Positions 11,201 through 26,700 of a stretch of 64,000 bases of DNA are shown here, in pieces; position 1 is the stretch's first letter, and each line of letters opens with the position of its first letter. The notes beneath the pieces were generated by a model that was not told where the DNA came from, ran no database searches, and worked only from the letters and a program-made list of their open reading frames with translations. Source of the DNA: Cristatella mucedo (taxonomy: Eukaryota > Bryozoa > Phylactolaemata > Cristatellidae). The stretch covers positions 374,001 to 438,000 of the forward strand of contig WPIO01000118.1 in assembly GCA_009760855.2 (NCBI GenBank). The letters are read 5' to 3'. Made by a program: the position numbers and the translations under genes.

Positions 11201-14200
11201 TGGCATGTAACCACGTTGCAGGCTGGAGGATTTTCACCGAACCTATAAGAGAGGTTGGAAGTGAATGACACATTGGCTAATCGATTCAATGGGTCATCAA
11301 AAGTCAAAGCAGCAAAATTTCGGAGATTCCCTCGACTTGTTTTGGGGATGTGCACCCGCAAGCCGCTAGAGAGCCTCAGTCTTCCCAATCAGACGAAACC
11401 GACCGTTCCCACCGTGCTAACCAGAAACTGCCACGGGATAGCAGGAAACAAACAAAAAATCTCTGTCACGGTGGGATTCAAGCCAGCTATACTTGCAGAC
11501 ATGAAATACCTCCGTAATGGCATGAATCTGCCTCAAGGTCAAAAACAATAAAAATGCAACTATATAAATATTGAAATGGCTGCAAAGTAAATCAGCTAGA
11601 TTATGAGTGCCGAGTTATTTAATTTTTAGGGTCCCTGAATTTTATCAGCTGGGAACTAGGAACTGGTTATGCAGTAATCTATGGCTTGGTAGCATTAAAG
11701 TCAAGGCCATGCCATAGGCAGTCGGTGGTGCCTTACAAGTTGAGCTGAGCTTTACTCTCTGCTAAGTGCCCCTCGAGAGTTGCTGTAAGCCATGGCTGCT
11801 AAGCATGCCGGTAACTCTCCATTGCTGTCGAACAGACGTTATCTTAAGGTAGGGAGCTCTTCGTAGCTACTGTGCTACCATCGGCATACCTGTGTGCATT
11901 AGTGTTGCGGCTACAAGTTGCTAGCCTTGATTTCAAGGCTCACGGCTTCCCCCTGCATGCGTCACACGTCGGCTGGGACTAGCAAGATTGAGCCTAGTGT
12001 TTGCGGCCTTGTTATGTACAGACATGGAAGCCACTACACCCCGTTTGTAACATGCACAACAACAGAAATCTGGCACCTCGAGTACAGAGTAAGAAAGAGA
12101 ACACGATAATGAATTCTTATGGAGGTCAACGAAAGAGCGCAAAGAGACGTCTGGGCGATTTCACTGGGTGGCAGGGAAAAAAACAGCAGCAGGTGATGGT
12201 CCGTGGAAGGCCGAGTAAAAACTCTATAGAGTACAGAAGAAGGAAGATGGCCACGACCATACTCGGCAGAAATACCTGCTCAGAGGCTTGGCCAGCCAGT
12301 CCTTACACGTGCGCCACCCATTAAGCTGCCTTAGAACGTCATCCTCTTCCAAGAGATGCAAGCAAAGGCTGAAGCACTAAACAGCAACCGGGTGCCAGAG
12401 CACCATGTAAAACAGGCTGGATGGAACTTCCGGCTAACCAGAAGCATTTAGGGTGGGTTAGTATTTCGAGTCCGGCCAAGCTGCCCACAGTAAGGTGAAA
12501 CAGCCCGCTGCCACTGCGTGGCTCGTTGGGTGGGTGGCACAGTGAGGCACTAAGACCACAAGTCGCAGATGGAGTCGCTCTCAACAGCTTTTCTCCCAGA
12601 GAGGGCCTGCACTAGCTTAGAAAATATATTTGTATTTGATATGCAACTTCATTTGCAATCACTCTTTATTCAATAAAAAAAATAATGATCAATGTTGCTA
12701 CTGCTCAAATTGTCAACCATGTACAAGTGCAAGTCGGATGTGCCGGCTGTTGCTCTTGACTTCACTATTGCATGCTAGCATACGTCATGGCTAAGACAAA
12801 TTTTTACAATATTTACGATGTTTCGTTCAATAAAATCCAAGCTGAATTACTGCTTACAGCAACAACAAGGTAGAGCCGATGTGCACGATTCAGCAGCAGT
12901 ATGCTAAAGCTGTGCGCATCGTTGCTGCCTCTATTTTGCAGGAGCATTAAATTGCTCATGTAGGATGAGAAGCAGCAGATAATGCAATCAATTGTGCAAT
13001 CTACTAGAAAGCAGCCAATTTGTGGAAAAGATCGGCTGTAGGAAAGGGGACCAACTGAGCTAGAACCCGCCTCTGTGACGGTGATTAGCTGTGGTAGGCT
13101 TACCCACTATTTCATGTTTCGAAAAAATTCGGGTCCCTATCTGAAGAGCAATACTTCTGCGAACCTCTCTTGGACCACACCAGCATATGTTGCGAGCCGA
13201 GCATTCAGCATTTCAGCTTTGCCTCTCACATGCAGGCCAAGTCTACAGCGACTGCCGTGGCCAGAAAAATACCTGGTAAAAAGCTCGTCAATCTCAGGGA
13301 AAACAGTGCTTCCGAGCACGGCGGCCTCGTTCACCGGCCCATATTTCTCCTGCCCCTCACGACCGAACAGATTGGCACGGAAATGATGCAAGATTCTTTT
13401 GTGGTAGAACGTCATTGCCATCAAGTATGCCTTGCGGAGATGAATCCACTTTGAAAGAGCATTTCTGATTCTGCAGGCACAAGAATAGAATGCCTACTGG
13501 AGTGCAAGCACATGCACACCGCTCAAGTCACCATAGAAATAACAGTGTACCAGACCCAAAGAGAGTCCATAGGTGGGCCAGTAACTTGATAAGAATTCGG
13601 CTTGAAAAATTCATACACAACACCTCACTCTAAGCGCAGGCCGTCGGCAGACCTCACAGAAACAGCAGAAGCACACCGGAAGCAGCTCCAGCACTGGCTG
13701 GCACCAATCATCTTGCAGCCCCAAAAGCTGAAGCTGAGGTTGTGACAGACCGATTTTTAAAAGTTTACATAGAAAGCAGAGTACTTTACAATGAGTAGGC
13801 CAGAGTCAGCATACTTTTGAGCGGGTCAAGAGAGGCAGCTTTCCAGGGAGTGATCCAACCTTAGTTGTTGTGTGTAGGCTGAGGCTAGGTATGTGTAGAC
13901 AGGAGGCACTGCTGAAGCATTTCTATGAAACAGGGATTGGTAGTTTGAATTAGCACACAGAAGTGCATAAACTTCCGGTAAAGTTCAAACTAATCATGCT
14001 AGCAGCTGACTAGGTATTTGCAGCAACGAACAGAAGCTCCATAAGGCTTTCTAGTTTCGTGCTTGAAGTAGGCAAATACATTATCTAATTTCGATGAAGT
14101 AGGCAAATACATTATCTAAGTTCAAGCAGGTTTACTACACAATTAGAGAACAAACTTCAGCAAGCAATCACTAAGACTAGACCCTTTTTAAGTGCCACAT

Positions 14201-17200
14201 GACAAGATCGTCTAAGGAGCACTGCAATAACTAGGGGTTGAACTTAATTACTCATAGGACATCCCACGCATGTACCTGTACTAGAAGACTTTCCTATTCT
14301 AATAGGTGGTATTGTTGTGCGACCGTCACAGTGTGCTCGGAATTTCGGTGCCTACATTTTGAAACTTTAATTAACAGAACTGTGTCCACAGCTATCTATC
14401 ACGTCTATGCCCTATCTAAGAGTGGGGATTGTCTTCCACGGTGGCTTGCAAAGAATTTGACCAGCTCCTTAGTTCTGTCTCAGCTAGATTATTGCAATTC
14501 CCGTTTGGCTGGGCAAGCAAAAAACACACTAGGCCACTGCAGCTGACGATGAATAAGGCTGCAAGAGCAGTTTAGAAATCCCTGAGATTTGATCACGTGT
14601 CTCCTTTGCAGAAAAAGCTTGGGGTGGCTGCCGGTTGATCAACAGATACAGAGCAAAGTGCTTACGCTGACCCACAAGGCCTGCCACGGCTGCGCTCCCC
14701 ATACCTAGCTGAACTACTGCACCAGTTTCAGTCTCCTCACGCCCTCGGGTCCTGTATGGATAATAAATTAGCCGTTCCATTCCTCTGCTTAAAGACCATT
14801 GGCGACGGACGATTTTGCTCTGCAGGTCCAAGACTGTGGAACTCACTTCCACGATTCTTACGAACCAACATCTACTTTCCTGCAGCCGACTGTGACATCC
14901 TTTCCAGCAGTCTTGAGCTGCTACTTCCATACTACTCACTACCTAAACTGCTCTCCTGACTCAGCTATACTTCTCAATTTTTCTTTGTTACGTGAGAAGA
15001 AGTCTGATGGCTACCGAATGTAAACCGAAAGCCACTTATACTTTCAGTGTAAGCAGAAACTCTCCTGCACAATACCCCTTTAGTGTTTGCAGCTTTGTTG
15101 AGTAACAGACGGAGATACATTGCAATTACATTACATTCGTCAAATTGCCTAGATTCAGAACTAGCCTCAAAACTTTCGGAGGCACTTGGCTCACAGTTAA
15201 AGGTAGACAAGGCTACAATTCAATTACTAGTGATCTCTGAGTTTCCATGAACACAGCTAGATAGAATACATGCACTATGCATGGATTGACCAGAGACCCT
15301 CTAGAAGAAGATACACCTACATCCATCAAACCACATTACAATTCGTTGCCAGCCAATTGAAAGTCTCCACTTGATAGCCTTTTACACTAGTTAAGATAAG
15401 AGTCTAGAGTTGACCTTTGCTCTGGTCAGAGATCTTTCCCGGAGCTTTCTGAGCAGTTAATAGACGAGCAGACTTCTGTCAAAACATGGCCATAGAGAGC
15501 ATAGAAAAGAAGGGACCAGCAGGCCCTGCCTCTGGATCGATCAGAAGGGGTGCGTCACTGCCAGAGCATGCTTCAGCTCTCTTACGATTGGCTTTCCTAT
15601 GAAAGGTCAACATCCGGCCCCCTCATTGGCTTAATCCTTGCTACAGGCACTTCGGAGATAGCAGCAAAACTACGGTATGAGACCAGCATGGCTCCAAATT
15701 CAGGGAACCGAGCTAATACAATGATACAATACACGAAGGTACTCAGCCAAGCTGCCATCTCAGATGAGGCAAAGCAATACATGCACCAAAGTTAAGGCAG
15801 CACCACGTTCAAAGCAGCATCGATCTACTGCATTTCGTCTGCATCGGGTGATTGCTCTCGGTAAGCTAGCAAGGGGCAGAAGGCATTGGTGCATTGCAAC
15901 ACCGACACACAGAAAAAAGTGAGACGACAGAAAATGGAGTGAGATGTACCACTCCCCCCCAAAAATGCGATTACGTACGTCTGAACTGCATAGCCTTGAC
16001 ATGCCGAGATGGCACACAGAAAGTGCGGCTGCCGAGTTCTGTCCTCGCCAAGGTACTTCAAGACCAGGTTGGCACCCATGCTGAAGCCTGTGGCAATCAA
16101 CTCACTATGAGGATACAGCAATCTCACCTCGTCCACCATAGCACCATACTCCTCCGTGCTTCCTATGCAAGCAAACGAAAACTGCAGATAAATAATGATT
16201 AAACGACTTTTACAGTGCCTTAAGAAATCTTAATCATTTTTACCTCAAGAAAACTAAATCTCTAGAAAAGAGCTTTACCGTTTGCAGAAACAGAAGCAAT
16301 AACCAAGGTTAACATTTAATGAAATGCAGAATATAATGCTTAGACAAAATGCAGCAGCAGCAGCAAATATAGCGTTATGCTAGCATAGAAAAGCACATAT
16401 GAACAAAATCAGGGCCATCAGTTAAGAGGACCCCTGGTTAAAGGCATGCATTGATTAATGCACAGGTAAGCATGAAAAGCTAAGGGGAACTAAAAATACA
16501 AGCTCGCCGAGGGTCAAAGAAAGCAGTGGAACAAATGTGTGTTTAACTAGAACTAACATTGTGCAATCACTTCAGGTGGTGACAGAAGCCACAAGCTCGG
16601 TCCAAATTGTTTGTACAAACAAACTGAAGGCCCGAGCACCAAAGAATATAAATTTAGTGCAAAAGAATAGTAAAACGACCCGTTGCTGACGAGGGGGTGG
16701 TGGGAGAGCACATCGAAGGAGCAAGGAGGTCGGAGAGGTAGGCTGGTGCAAGCGAAGGAAGTGAAATGTAAGCCAGACCTCGCATCTTGAAGAACAGAAC
16801 CAATACATAAAAAAGCATTCAGCCGGAGAGAATAGCACACTTCCAGCCTGCAGCAGTGGCCATCCTAGGCATTGCCTGTCGACCCGCTCGCTCTCTGCCA
16901 AGCTCGCATGCGCCTCACGCACCCATGGTGAAAATCCGCGGCGCCGTCAGCGGTATCGTCTTGATGACGCCCAGGTGGTTCAGAACGGCCACCCGATAGC
17001 CACGCAGATTCAGGTAGTGTGCAAACGTGCGTATGGCGACCGTCTCGCTGCTGTTGCCAATGCCGGGGCAAACGAGCACGGTGTACTCTCCTGCAATACA
17101 CGGCATCAAGCCCGGGTAAAGCCTACGCCACTGGCCGACTGGCGCCTGGTCGGAGCTACTGCCCACCGGGAGAAGTGTCTAGCCAGCCAGCGCAGATAGC

Positions 17201-17711
17201 TTCTCCGGTTGGTTGCAGCAGCAAGGGGCAGAGTGTATGCTAGCAAAGGCAATCCACGCCGACAGCTTCCAGGATGCAGGGTCACGAAGGTGGAGATAAC
17301 TAGGCTCCATACCCAAAAACGATAACAGAGCTGCACCCTCCCCCCTGCTGCTACGCACTTGGATGCCAGCCACAGTGGGCTAAGTCGCAAGCGGAAGCCG
17401 AGGCTTGCTCACCGGGCAAGCCGACTGAGTTCTCAGCCCAGCAGCTCTCGGTGAACACATGGTACTGCTAGCCTAGTGGTGAATTCCCTTTTAGCTGGGC
17501 TACCAAAGAAAGCAACTGGGCCACTGCAGCTGGCTATGGTTATGGCTGCAAGGCTAGTCTTTGGTCTAGCGGTTCAAGGTCTGACTGAGGTCGTGGGCTC
17601 CAGCCCCGAGGCATATGTGAAGTGCCTGAATAGAGATTAAGTTCCCTTGGGGCGCTATATAAATGAATTATATAGATATGTATATATATATATACATACA
17701 TACATACATAC

Positions 17712-17750
<39 letters not shown>

Positions 17751-20700
17751 TCCCAGAGGTTTGACCACGTGTCTCCTTTGCTAAAAGAGCTAGGGTGGAT
17801 GCCGGTTGAGCAACGGATACACAGCAAAGTTCTTATGCTGACCCACAAGGCCCACCACGGCGTGGCTCCTTTGTACCTAGCTGAACTGCTGCACCAGTTT
17901 CTGCCTCCTCGTGCCTTCAGGTCCTGTGTGGACAATAAATTAGCTGTTCCACTCCTCCGCTTAAAGACCGTTGGCGACAGAAGCTTTAGCTCTGCAGGTC
18001 CTAGACTGTGGAACTCGCTTCCACAATTCTTATGCAACGACAACTACTCTCCTGCTGCCGACTATGGCTCATCCTTTTCAGCGGTCCTGAGCTGCTACTT
18101 CCATGCTACTCACTACTTCAACTGCTTTCTTGACTCTGCTATGGTTCCCACTTTCTCTTCGTTGCATGAAATGAAGTCTGTTGACTACCGAATGCATACC
18201 GAAAGCCACTTATGCTGTGAGTGCGCTATACAAAACTTTCCTGCATAACATCCACATAGTCTTTATGGCTTTGCGGAGTTACAGATGGAGATACATTACA
18301 TTACATTAAAAAAAGCTGATAAATATAAAAAACATGCTCTGTCTTCGCAGCTCATGGCTCAGCGCTGCTTTGGCTCAGTAATTAAGGTGCTCGCCCCGAA
18401 CATAGTCAAGGTGAATGTATTTGATGGCCGAGGTCGCAGACTCGAGCCCTGCAGCATACGTGAAGAGCCTGAATAGAGATTAAGTTCTCTTAGAGCAGTA
18501 TAAAAATGAATTACATTGCATGGAAGGGGGACGTATCCCGTGCTTGCCTGCTGCTTCCAGTTTGCGTGCACCCACATTAGCAGTTTGTCTGCTTTGGCAT
18601 TCTTCCTAAGAGTCACGAGGACTCGTTTTTTTGCAGGACTCGAGCCCTTCTCGATCGAGTCAGTCACGGTTGGCCGTCCAAATTGCTCTCTGCGCTCAAC
18701 TATGCTGCAAGCCAGATGAAAGCCGGTGCCCCATACCTTTGGACGGATGCACGATGCTGGGCTCGAAAACGTCAAACGTCACCGTCGAGCCGTCGACGAG
18801 TACCACGCTATGCCGGATATCACCTTTTCTGTCGGGCGCTTTGTTGCGGCCGAGAGTGCTGTGTACCAGAGTCTGGAGGTGGCCACTGCGGCCCCACAGC
18901 CACGGCGGCACGTACCTGCGAGCCAAGAGAGATGCAGCATCTAAGCAGCAAGCAACAAGAGAGATGCAGCATCTAAGCAGCAAGCAACATGAGTGAGCCG
19001 GGACCGCATTCACTTTCCAAGTCGGCCTGGCGTACCCCTTAGGCCATCGGTTCATGTCGACATGCAATAGCCACACGGTCTAACAAAAAAAAACGCTGCT
19101 GAGAGCACCACGACCATTCGCATCGATCATGCCTCTTAGTGAGCAACCCATAGCCCCATGGCAGTCAGCCAGCAGGCAGGTCGAAGATGCAGGCAAACAA
19201 TGGGCCGTGGGTTGGGGTGAGAAGTGGCTGAAGTGAAACTGCAGGATAGAACTGGGCTGACATATGAAAACTTCTGCACACAGCATGATCTGACACTGCA
19301 CTTTTGACCGTCACCTCGACTGGCCTAACACACCACTGGCCATATGATCGAGCCTATCCACATGACCACAAAGAGTGAAACCTCAAGGACGAAGCCCGAG
19401 CATTTCGACTTTGTTCAATGTGACAGCTGCAGTGTGGTACTTTTAAAGCCAGTCTCCAGTGTAGCCCCAGTTTTGCCGTGTGAAATATAGAGGGAAATCG
19501 GCAATGATAATAACAATAGTAAAACACTAGTACGGTGCCATAAATAAGGTAAATCTCTTTTTGGGCACTTTACATATGCTGGAAGGAAGTATGCCAATTG
19601 GTCAGTGAAAGCCTGCACAGTGTCACATATGCATGGCATCTGCATAAGCAAACAAAGGACAAAGCACACGGACAGAACTAGTGATGGAAGAGCAGGGGGT
19701 TTCTTTTAGCTTCCTTTTTAAATTTCATCAAGCCATGGGGATGTCGTCAGTCGGCAGTGGGTTCCATGCTTTTGGAGTATACAAACTGAAGGCACGGTCT
19801 AGAAAGAATTCGAGGTTGGTTTGAGGCATAGCTAAGCGATTCGAGTCAGACGAGCGTGAGGCACGATGTGATGCCTGACACGCCTATCGTGGACCGTGGC
19901 AATGCTTGTTGTACTGCCACGAACCAGTAAAAGCTCAGGCCGATAGGTTAAAGACTCCACTAGCGATCAACAAGCCTTCAAGTTTATGAATGCCTTGTAC
20001 TTTTGATCGGACCAAAAGCATAGGCCGTGGCTACATTGCATTACAGCAGCCGAGCTGCCCGGTGAGACCGAGAGTGGAGCAAGCCGATGCTAATATCGCT
20101 TAGTGTAGCAGGCTGGAGATCCTAACGTTTTTGCACCAAAAGTTCTCACACCAGAATCCGACAGCATACCGACATTGAGCTCACTGACATTCAGATTTGA
20201 CCGGCTGTGCTTCAGATACCTGCCTTCTTATGGCCCAAGAGGTATAGTTAGGCAAGTCCTCAAGTTGATTAGCGGAGTCTGATGATGGTCGAAAGTGACC
20301 AATAGCCCGACGTTCGTCCCTCATCCAGGCTCTTGTTGCCTCCTTATTTATTGGAAATATGTCGACATGCAGGAGTGCACATCAATCCTGTTCCATGGAC
20401 AAATGAGTCGCTTTGCATGCCTATCGAGCACCGGCCAGTCAGCAATGCTTAGCTCGATCTGTTTCTGTGTTTCTAGCTCGATAGAGCATTACCTGCATCG
20501 GTGCATGTGAAAAGATACGGCTAAGGAAGCTAAACGTTCAGCAGGTAGGGCAAACTCCAATATTCATCTCTCCCCCAGGTCCCCTCACTCAGCATGCAGC
20601 CTCCTGACTAGGTGATGAACTAAATCATTGCAGCAAGTAGAACAAAAAGATTTATGCTAAATCACTTCCACAGCCAAGTCTTATTTTTGCCAGGAAGGCA

Positions 20701-23700
20701 TCAGCTGACTTCATGCGCTGTCACTCCCAATAGCCATTTGATCACCATAGCAACTCTTAGCAATTTCATTGACTGGCCCATATTGACGCATTACACAACT
20801 GCAAAAACTATCAGCCTATATCATTTATAAAGATGAGTCCATAACAACAAGTCGGTGATGTAAATGGTTACTTTGTGCCCTTTGTGATATTTATTGAATG
20901 ATTACCATAGTAGAGTGATGTGTGTCATGTCAAAATATCTCGAAGATTATTTCATAATTTGAATGTGTTGCTACGACAGACTCTCTCTTAGTATTAGTTA
21001 AAATTGTACAGCAATTATGCAGGGCATTATAAAAACAGTGGCAAGTAGGCTTTTGATTCTCATTATTTAAATTTTTTTAAAGCCGTGGAGAATATCTTTC
21101 AGTGGGATAGATAAAAACAAAGTGCCTGACTGAGACAGTGAGTCTTAGCAACGGTTTTCTGCTGGGTGAGTCATTGCTGCTGAGTCTTTGCCGACCAGCT
21201 GTACACATGTCCTTGATTTTTCAAAGCAAACTTCCCAGCAGTTTTTTGCAAGTATATGCTACTGTAATTAATAAGAATAATAATAATATTAGTAAGACAT
21301 TTTGTATAGCAACTTATGAGAACTAAATTTTGCTCAATGTTTGTGAAATTCCATATGCTGCAAAGGAAGCTTGACAATTAATCAATGCTAGCATGCACGG
21401 TGTCAGCAGGCATACACTCAAATGGACTCAAAAGCTGTGAGAAATAGATGGATTTTTAGCTCCTTTTCTAATATCGTCAAGTCTGAGCTTATTTCGTGAT
21501 GTCAGACGGGAGTGAGTTCCACACTGCGGGAGCACACGAACTGAAGGCACTGTCTCCAAAGGAGCCGAGTTTGTTTAAAAGCACGGCTAAAAAACTTGTG
21601 TCGGAGGATCGGGTAGCACGACACATAGCCTGATTGAAGCATTTCGGATAGCAAGGTCAGAGCAAAGAATGAAAAGATTAAAAATGAATGATAAAACCTT
21701 GAAGTCGATTAGCTATATGATGGAGAGCCAGTGCAGGTGGTTGGCAATGGTGTAATGTGGCAGCTGTGACTGAGTTTACTCTAGACAAGCCTAGGTGCAG
21801 CAATGTGCATCAACTCCAAGTGTCATATTGTGCAGGCAGGAAGATCAGCAAGTAGTGAGTGACAGAAGTCTATGTATGAAGTCACGAATGCATGGATCAG
21901 CTTGGTTTTGGCATCCATATCTAAGCAGGACCGAATGTTTTGCCATGGTGTGAGGTTGAAAGTAGGCTAACTTGACTGTGCAGCTGATGTGGTCATCTAG
22001 TGAAAGATTACTTTAGATCAGGACACTCAGATTTTGTCCAGACGCTACAGTAACATACCAGGCAAGCCGATTTTGAGGGTCGGGTTTTTCAGAATGATGA
22101 AGTTTGCCCATAACTAGTAATTCAGTTTAACGTTATTCAACTAATGAAAGTTTGCTGCAATCCAAGTGCTAATACAATCAAAACGTGCAGCAAGGGAGTT
22201 AAGAGCATTCGATCAGCTTAAAGACTCGGGTGATCAAAGCATAGGTAAGCAGTGTGTCATCTGCATAGAAGTAGATGTCCATATTGTGCTCGGCAGGCAA
22301 TGACATCGTTACAGAGCAATAAGTAGTAGCTTGATGGCATAAGCACTACAATCCCGATTCGACCAAATAATTCGTTTTCTTAGCCAATGTGGTAAAAGGG
22401 GAAGGAAGCTGAGAGCCAAGCCCCCCCCCCCCCCCCCCCCCCCCGCAGCTTCTTGAAACAGTGTGAACCTTGAACCCTTTGAAACCTTGCTTTACATTTT
22501 TACGACAGCAGATACAAAGTATTTCGTGCAGAGCTTAAGCACATCTTTAAAAAAAAAGCACATCCCTGTCGGCTCACTTCCATAACAGGCACCCAGCCAG
22601 TCACGCAACACAAGTGTGAGGCAGAGGCCAACATAATGGAATAGCGGTGCTCCGAAGTGAGCCTCTGTGCAGTTCTTGTCGCTAAGGAATCACCAGCGAA
22701 TTCTCTAAAACTGCAGTTTTCAGAGCAATACTGCTACATTATTCGGATGCCCTAGACGTGCCAGCTCATTGATTAAATTACAAAAGAGGCACAGGCAGCT
22801 GGATGAAATTTCACTAAGCAACACATTTTGCTATTACTGAGCAACAGTTACAATACAGGCAACTGCGACCAAAAATTAACATTTTAAAAAACGACCTGGT
22901 GTCAAAACTTGACGAAAAGTTTGCTTGAACTAAAGGCATATGTTATTCAGTGGATTCAGAACGAACACTGCCGAAGTCTTCGCTGTTTATTGATAAGCCT
23001 TTTCTGGAAGATCAAAAATCCCCAATCTGTCATTGTTCTGAAAATTGATAGCCATAAGTAACGGCTGTGTGTTGTACATTCCGAACTTGGGACATAATGC
23101 TGCACACGAGTCTCATGCTGGCAGTATGCAGTCTCAGGTGAAACTGCAAGGTTGCCAGCCACGAGGATTGATCGGTCTACGGCATATTGTTTGCAAATAA
23201 GGTGGTGAAGTTGTGCATCTTTTGTGCTGTCTGGCAGAGCATCTGGCGAGTTACAAATTGCATGGAAAATTAGGGGTGCCATCAGTGCAATCACGATAAT
23301 AATGTGCACGTGTACATAGATTTATATAGCCCCCATATATGCAGAGATACAGATAGGTGTGCATAAACATATATATGCACATATGCATATAATCAACTTT
23401 CCCTAAAGTGTGAAACTGGCAAGCATTGAGACCCATATCATAGCATGAAATAGAATAAGGAAACTATTTCGGGTTTAGCTATATGACAGAAGAACTTTTC
23501 TTTATTCTTTTAAAAGGAAATGTATCGTCTGATCTAAGTAAGTAGGATTGTGCCTTCGAGCATACACACTCCAAATTACCTAATGACAAAGCAGCACTCG
23601 GCTCCATGTAATAGGGCAAGCTTTGTTCGGTACGCCTATGAGATATCTTAATGCAGATATCGTACAACTTCCGGGTTTAATAAAGTGTAAATAAAAAGTG

Positions 23701-26700
23701 GGACTGTGCAAATACGTAGCTAGACAAGTAGCGCTTGACTTTTGTGGCTTTGATGTCAGCAGGAGGCTAAAATTGGCAAACTGCTTGCTGCCTGGCTGGC
23801 TTTTTTGCCAAATACCATTGGCATTTACTAACAAAGCACAGAGTGGGTTGCCATGAACTATGCTATATTCCCAGGTCGGAAAATAATTATAAGACATTTT
23901 GTAAATCACCCCAAAAGATCCAAACCCGTTTCAAGGCGCTTTACATATGCTGCAAAGGTAGGATAAACGCAGAGCTGCCGACACAGCTTCTAGTCTGTGC
24001 TCAATTTCCTAGTGAAGTGATCTTGAAGGTTCAGCTATCAGCTAGCCACATCCGAATTTGACGCATTCTCGCATGCTGCCACTGATCAGGAGCTACTTGG
24101 TCAGCTGGGTTTAGTTGATTTCTGTAATCCAGTGAACCAGGAAGATTCTGCACACGGCACAAAGTGGCAGTCAACAAACTCCACACAAAGGTAATGCACT
24201 CAGCGTTCACGTAAAGGGAGAGCAGCTAGCATTAGTTAGCTTATCTCCTGCTCAACAGAGCTACAGGCTAGATGCATCCTTTCTACTCTGCCCACTAGCT
24301 ATGCTCACAAGCTGCAGGCCCAGGGTTCACGATCGAATACATAGATCCCATTGTGGTCGCAGGTGCCAGTAACTTTAAGAAGTCATCGTCCTTGCTCGGC
24401 TGCATGGCCGGCTAGATGCACGGATATGCACGCGCACACATGGTCGCCCTCAGCGTACCGGGACTTTGAACTGCAAAAATCTTATCTTGTCCTCCTGCCT
24501 GTCTTCGGACCAAAGTGGCAGCTCATGCACATACCTGTACCAAAGTCTGCTCCAGTTTGCAGCCATGGGCCCGGCAGTGGCACAAGTGCAACACGGCATA
24601 GTTTCTGAGCCCGAATGAGCTGAAATGCGTAGGAGTTTAATCTCTCCTTTTGGTTCACCCAGGTGTCTGCGCTGCTGCTGCTGTTGACAGCTTTTTACTG
24701 AGTGGAGTGAGCTTGCACCCTGTCTATTTGGGTGCATGCACAATTAGCCATGCATTTGCATGCAAACAAACCGAGCCCGTTTACAAGCCGAATCTACCCT
24801 CCGACAATGATCCGCTCTGGTGTGAGGCTATCTCTCCTCTTTGCTAGCCTCGGCAACTACTTCTGCTGGTGCACTCGGCGGAAAGCTAACTGGGAGCAGA
24901 CACGATCAGGTCACGGCAGCACCGGCACCTAATTCGGATCACTCGCATGGCAGAAATGGTAGGGGGAGGCAAGTGGTTGCCACTGAACATGCCCACGACT
25001 TCTCTACACGGCCTGCATGGTGGACAGACAGACAGGCAAGCACTGCTGCCTCCAGGCTGAGACTATGGGGGAGAGGAAGAGACCAATGCAAGCATGCCAT
25101 CTCGTCTGCCACAACTTCGGCCACAATCACCACCCATACCGAATGACACCACATGATCTCCCGATTTGACGACATTTAAAAAGAAGTTAAAAACCTGCTT
25201 GTTTGCTCTACCCTTAGCACTGTCCTGAACTCAAGTTTAAGATTAGCTGATTCAACAGCCTCATTTAATTCAACAGCCTTGTTTTATGTAGTTCAGACAG
25301 ACGAACGGCTATCGCAAACACTTGCAGTGGGCAATAAAAGATCGCCTATTGCAGGAATTATTACTTGCATGCTTGCACGTTCTTAAATTGTGTGCATTTT
25401 GTGTACCAAACAAATGGACATGCTTCCTTTTCAGCATATGCAAGGTGAATATAAAGCGATTTAGCTCTCTTGAGCTGCTATACACGTTATCGTTATCATC
25501 ATTATTACTTTCATTTGCTCCCCGACTACACTTGCTAGAGCCGAGCCGTGATGGCACACTAGGTAAGGCGTTTGCTTTCACGACCTCGGTCCCGAGGTCG
25601 TGGGTTCGATTACTGCTGTGGGCGATCCTTTATAGCTGCCGCAAGCGGTGGTGATAGCCCTTCCGTCGCTATACAAAAGAGGCTGTTTAATCGGCTAGGA
25701 TTTTTTAAGACAATGTCACACCACAATGGTAACGTGTCACAACACAATGGTCGTGTGTCACTACATAATGGTCGCGTGTTGAACCACAATAGTCACAGCC
25801 GGGCGACTCGGACCATAGAGAAACCGAGCATTGGGCACAGTGAAAGGTATTGCAAAAATCTAGGTTGCAGCTACGGCTTGAGCAGCGAAAATGCATGCGA
25901 GTAGAATGGGTAAAAGTGCTTGATCGAATAAATAAAACAGAGCCTCGGCTCAGTGCTGATGTGGCTGCTGCTTCCACACATAAGCATCGGTACGCATCCG
26001 TATGCAACTCCACAAAACCGCCCAGACAAAGCTGGTGGGAACTTTCTACCGTGCACTCACAAGTCCGAGCTCGGCTCTCGAGCGCTCACGGCAGCCAGCA
26101 GCCTACATCTCGTGCGCATACAGTTGACAGCAACATCTCGCGAAGCAAAGAGCAAGCGAGAAGCATAGCTGAGTCAGGGAACAGACGACATCTCGAGTAA
26201 CCATGACCTCACGAAACTGCATGACTGCAATAGTCCACACGACCACGGCTTGCAGCAGCAGCAGCAACCTGGCGCGGGGCTCACAGACGCCAGTCAAGCT
26301 AAGGTCAGGCAAATGGAGCCACGAGTGTCTATTACTGCTTCATCGGGATTGGCAGCGCTTCGGCCAAGGCAACGTCTAGAGGGGCCTGCTCACGGGTGCA
26401 TCACACTCAAACGATCGAAGAAGAGCACGAAGCTCCCTCGGAAACCTCCTACATAGTGTAGTGCAGCGCAGCCTTCGGCGTTACAATAGGCCTGCGACGA
26501 AAGCAGAAGGTGCGAATAGAAGCAGCTGCTGGGGGGGTTCGGATAGTAGGGCTTGCCGGCGGCAGCTAGGACTCGGTGGAAGCCTAGATTGCAGACACTT
26601 CCAGCCACCACGAGCCGCCTGTGCGGCGGCTAGCGCTGTGGCTGGGCGACGGCTTGGAGCCAGCACGCTTGCCTGCAGCAGCGAACAGCTGCATTCGAGA

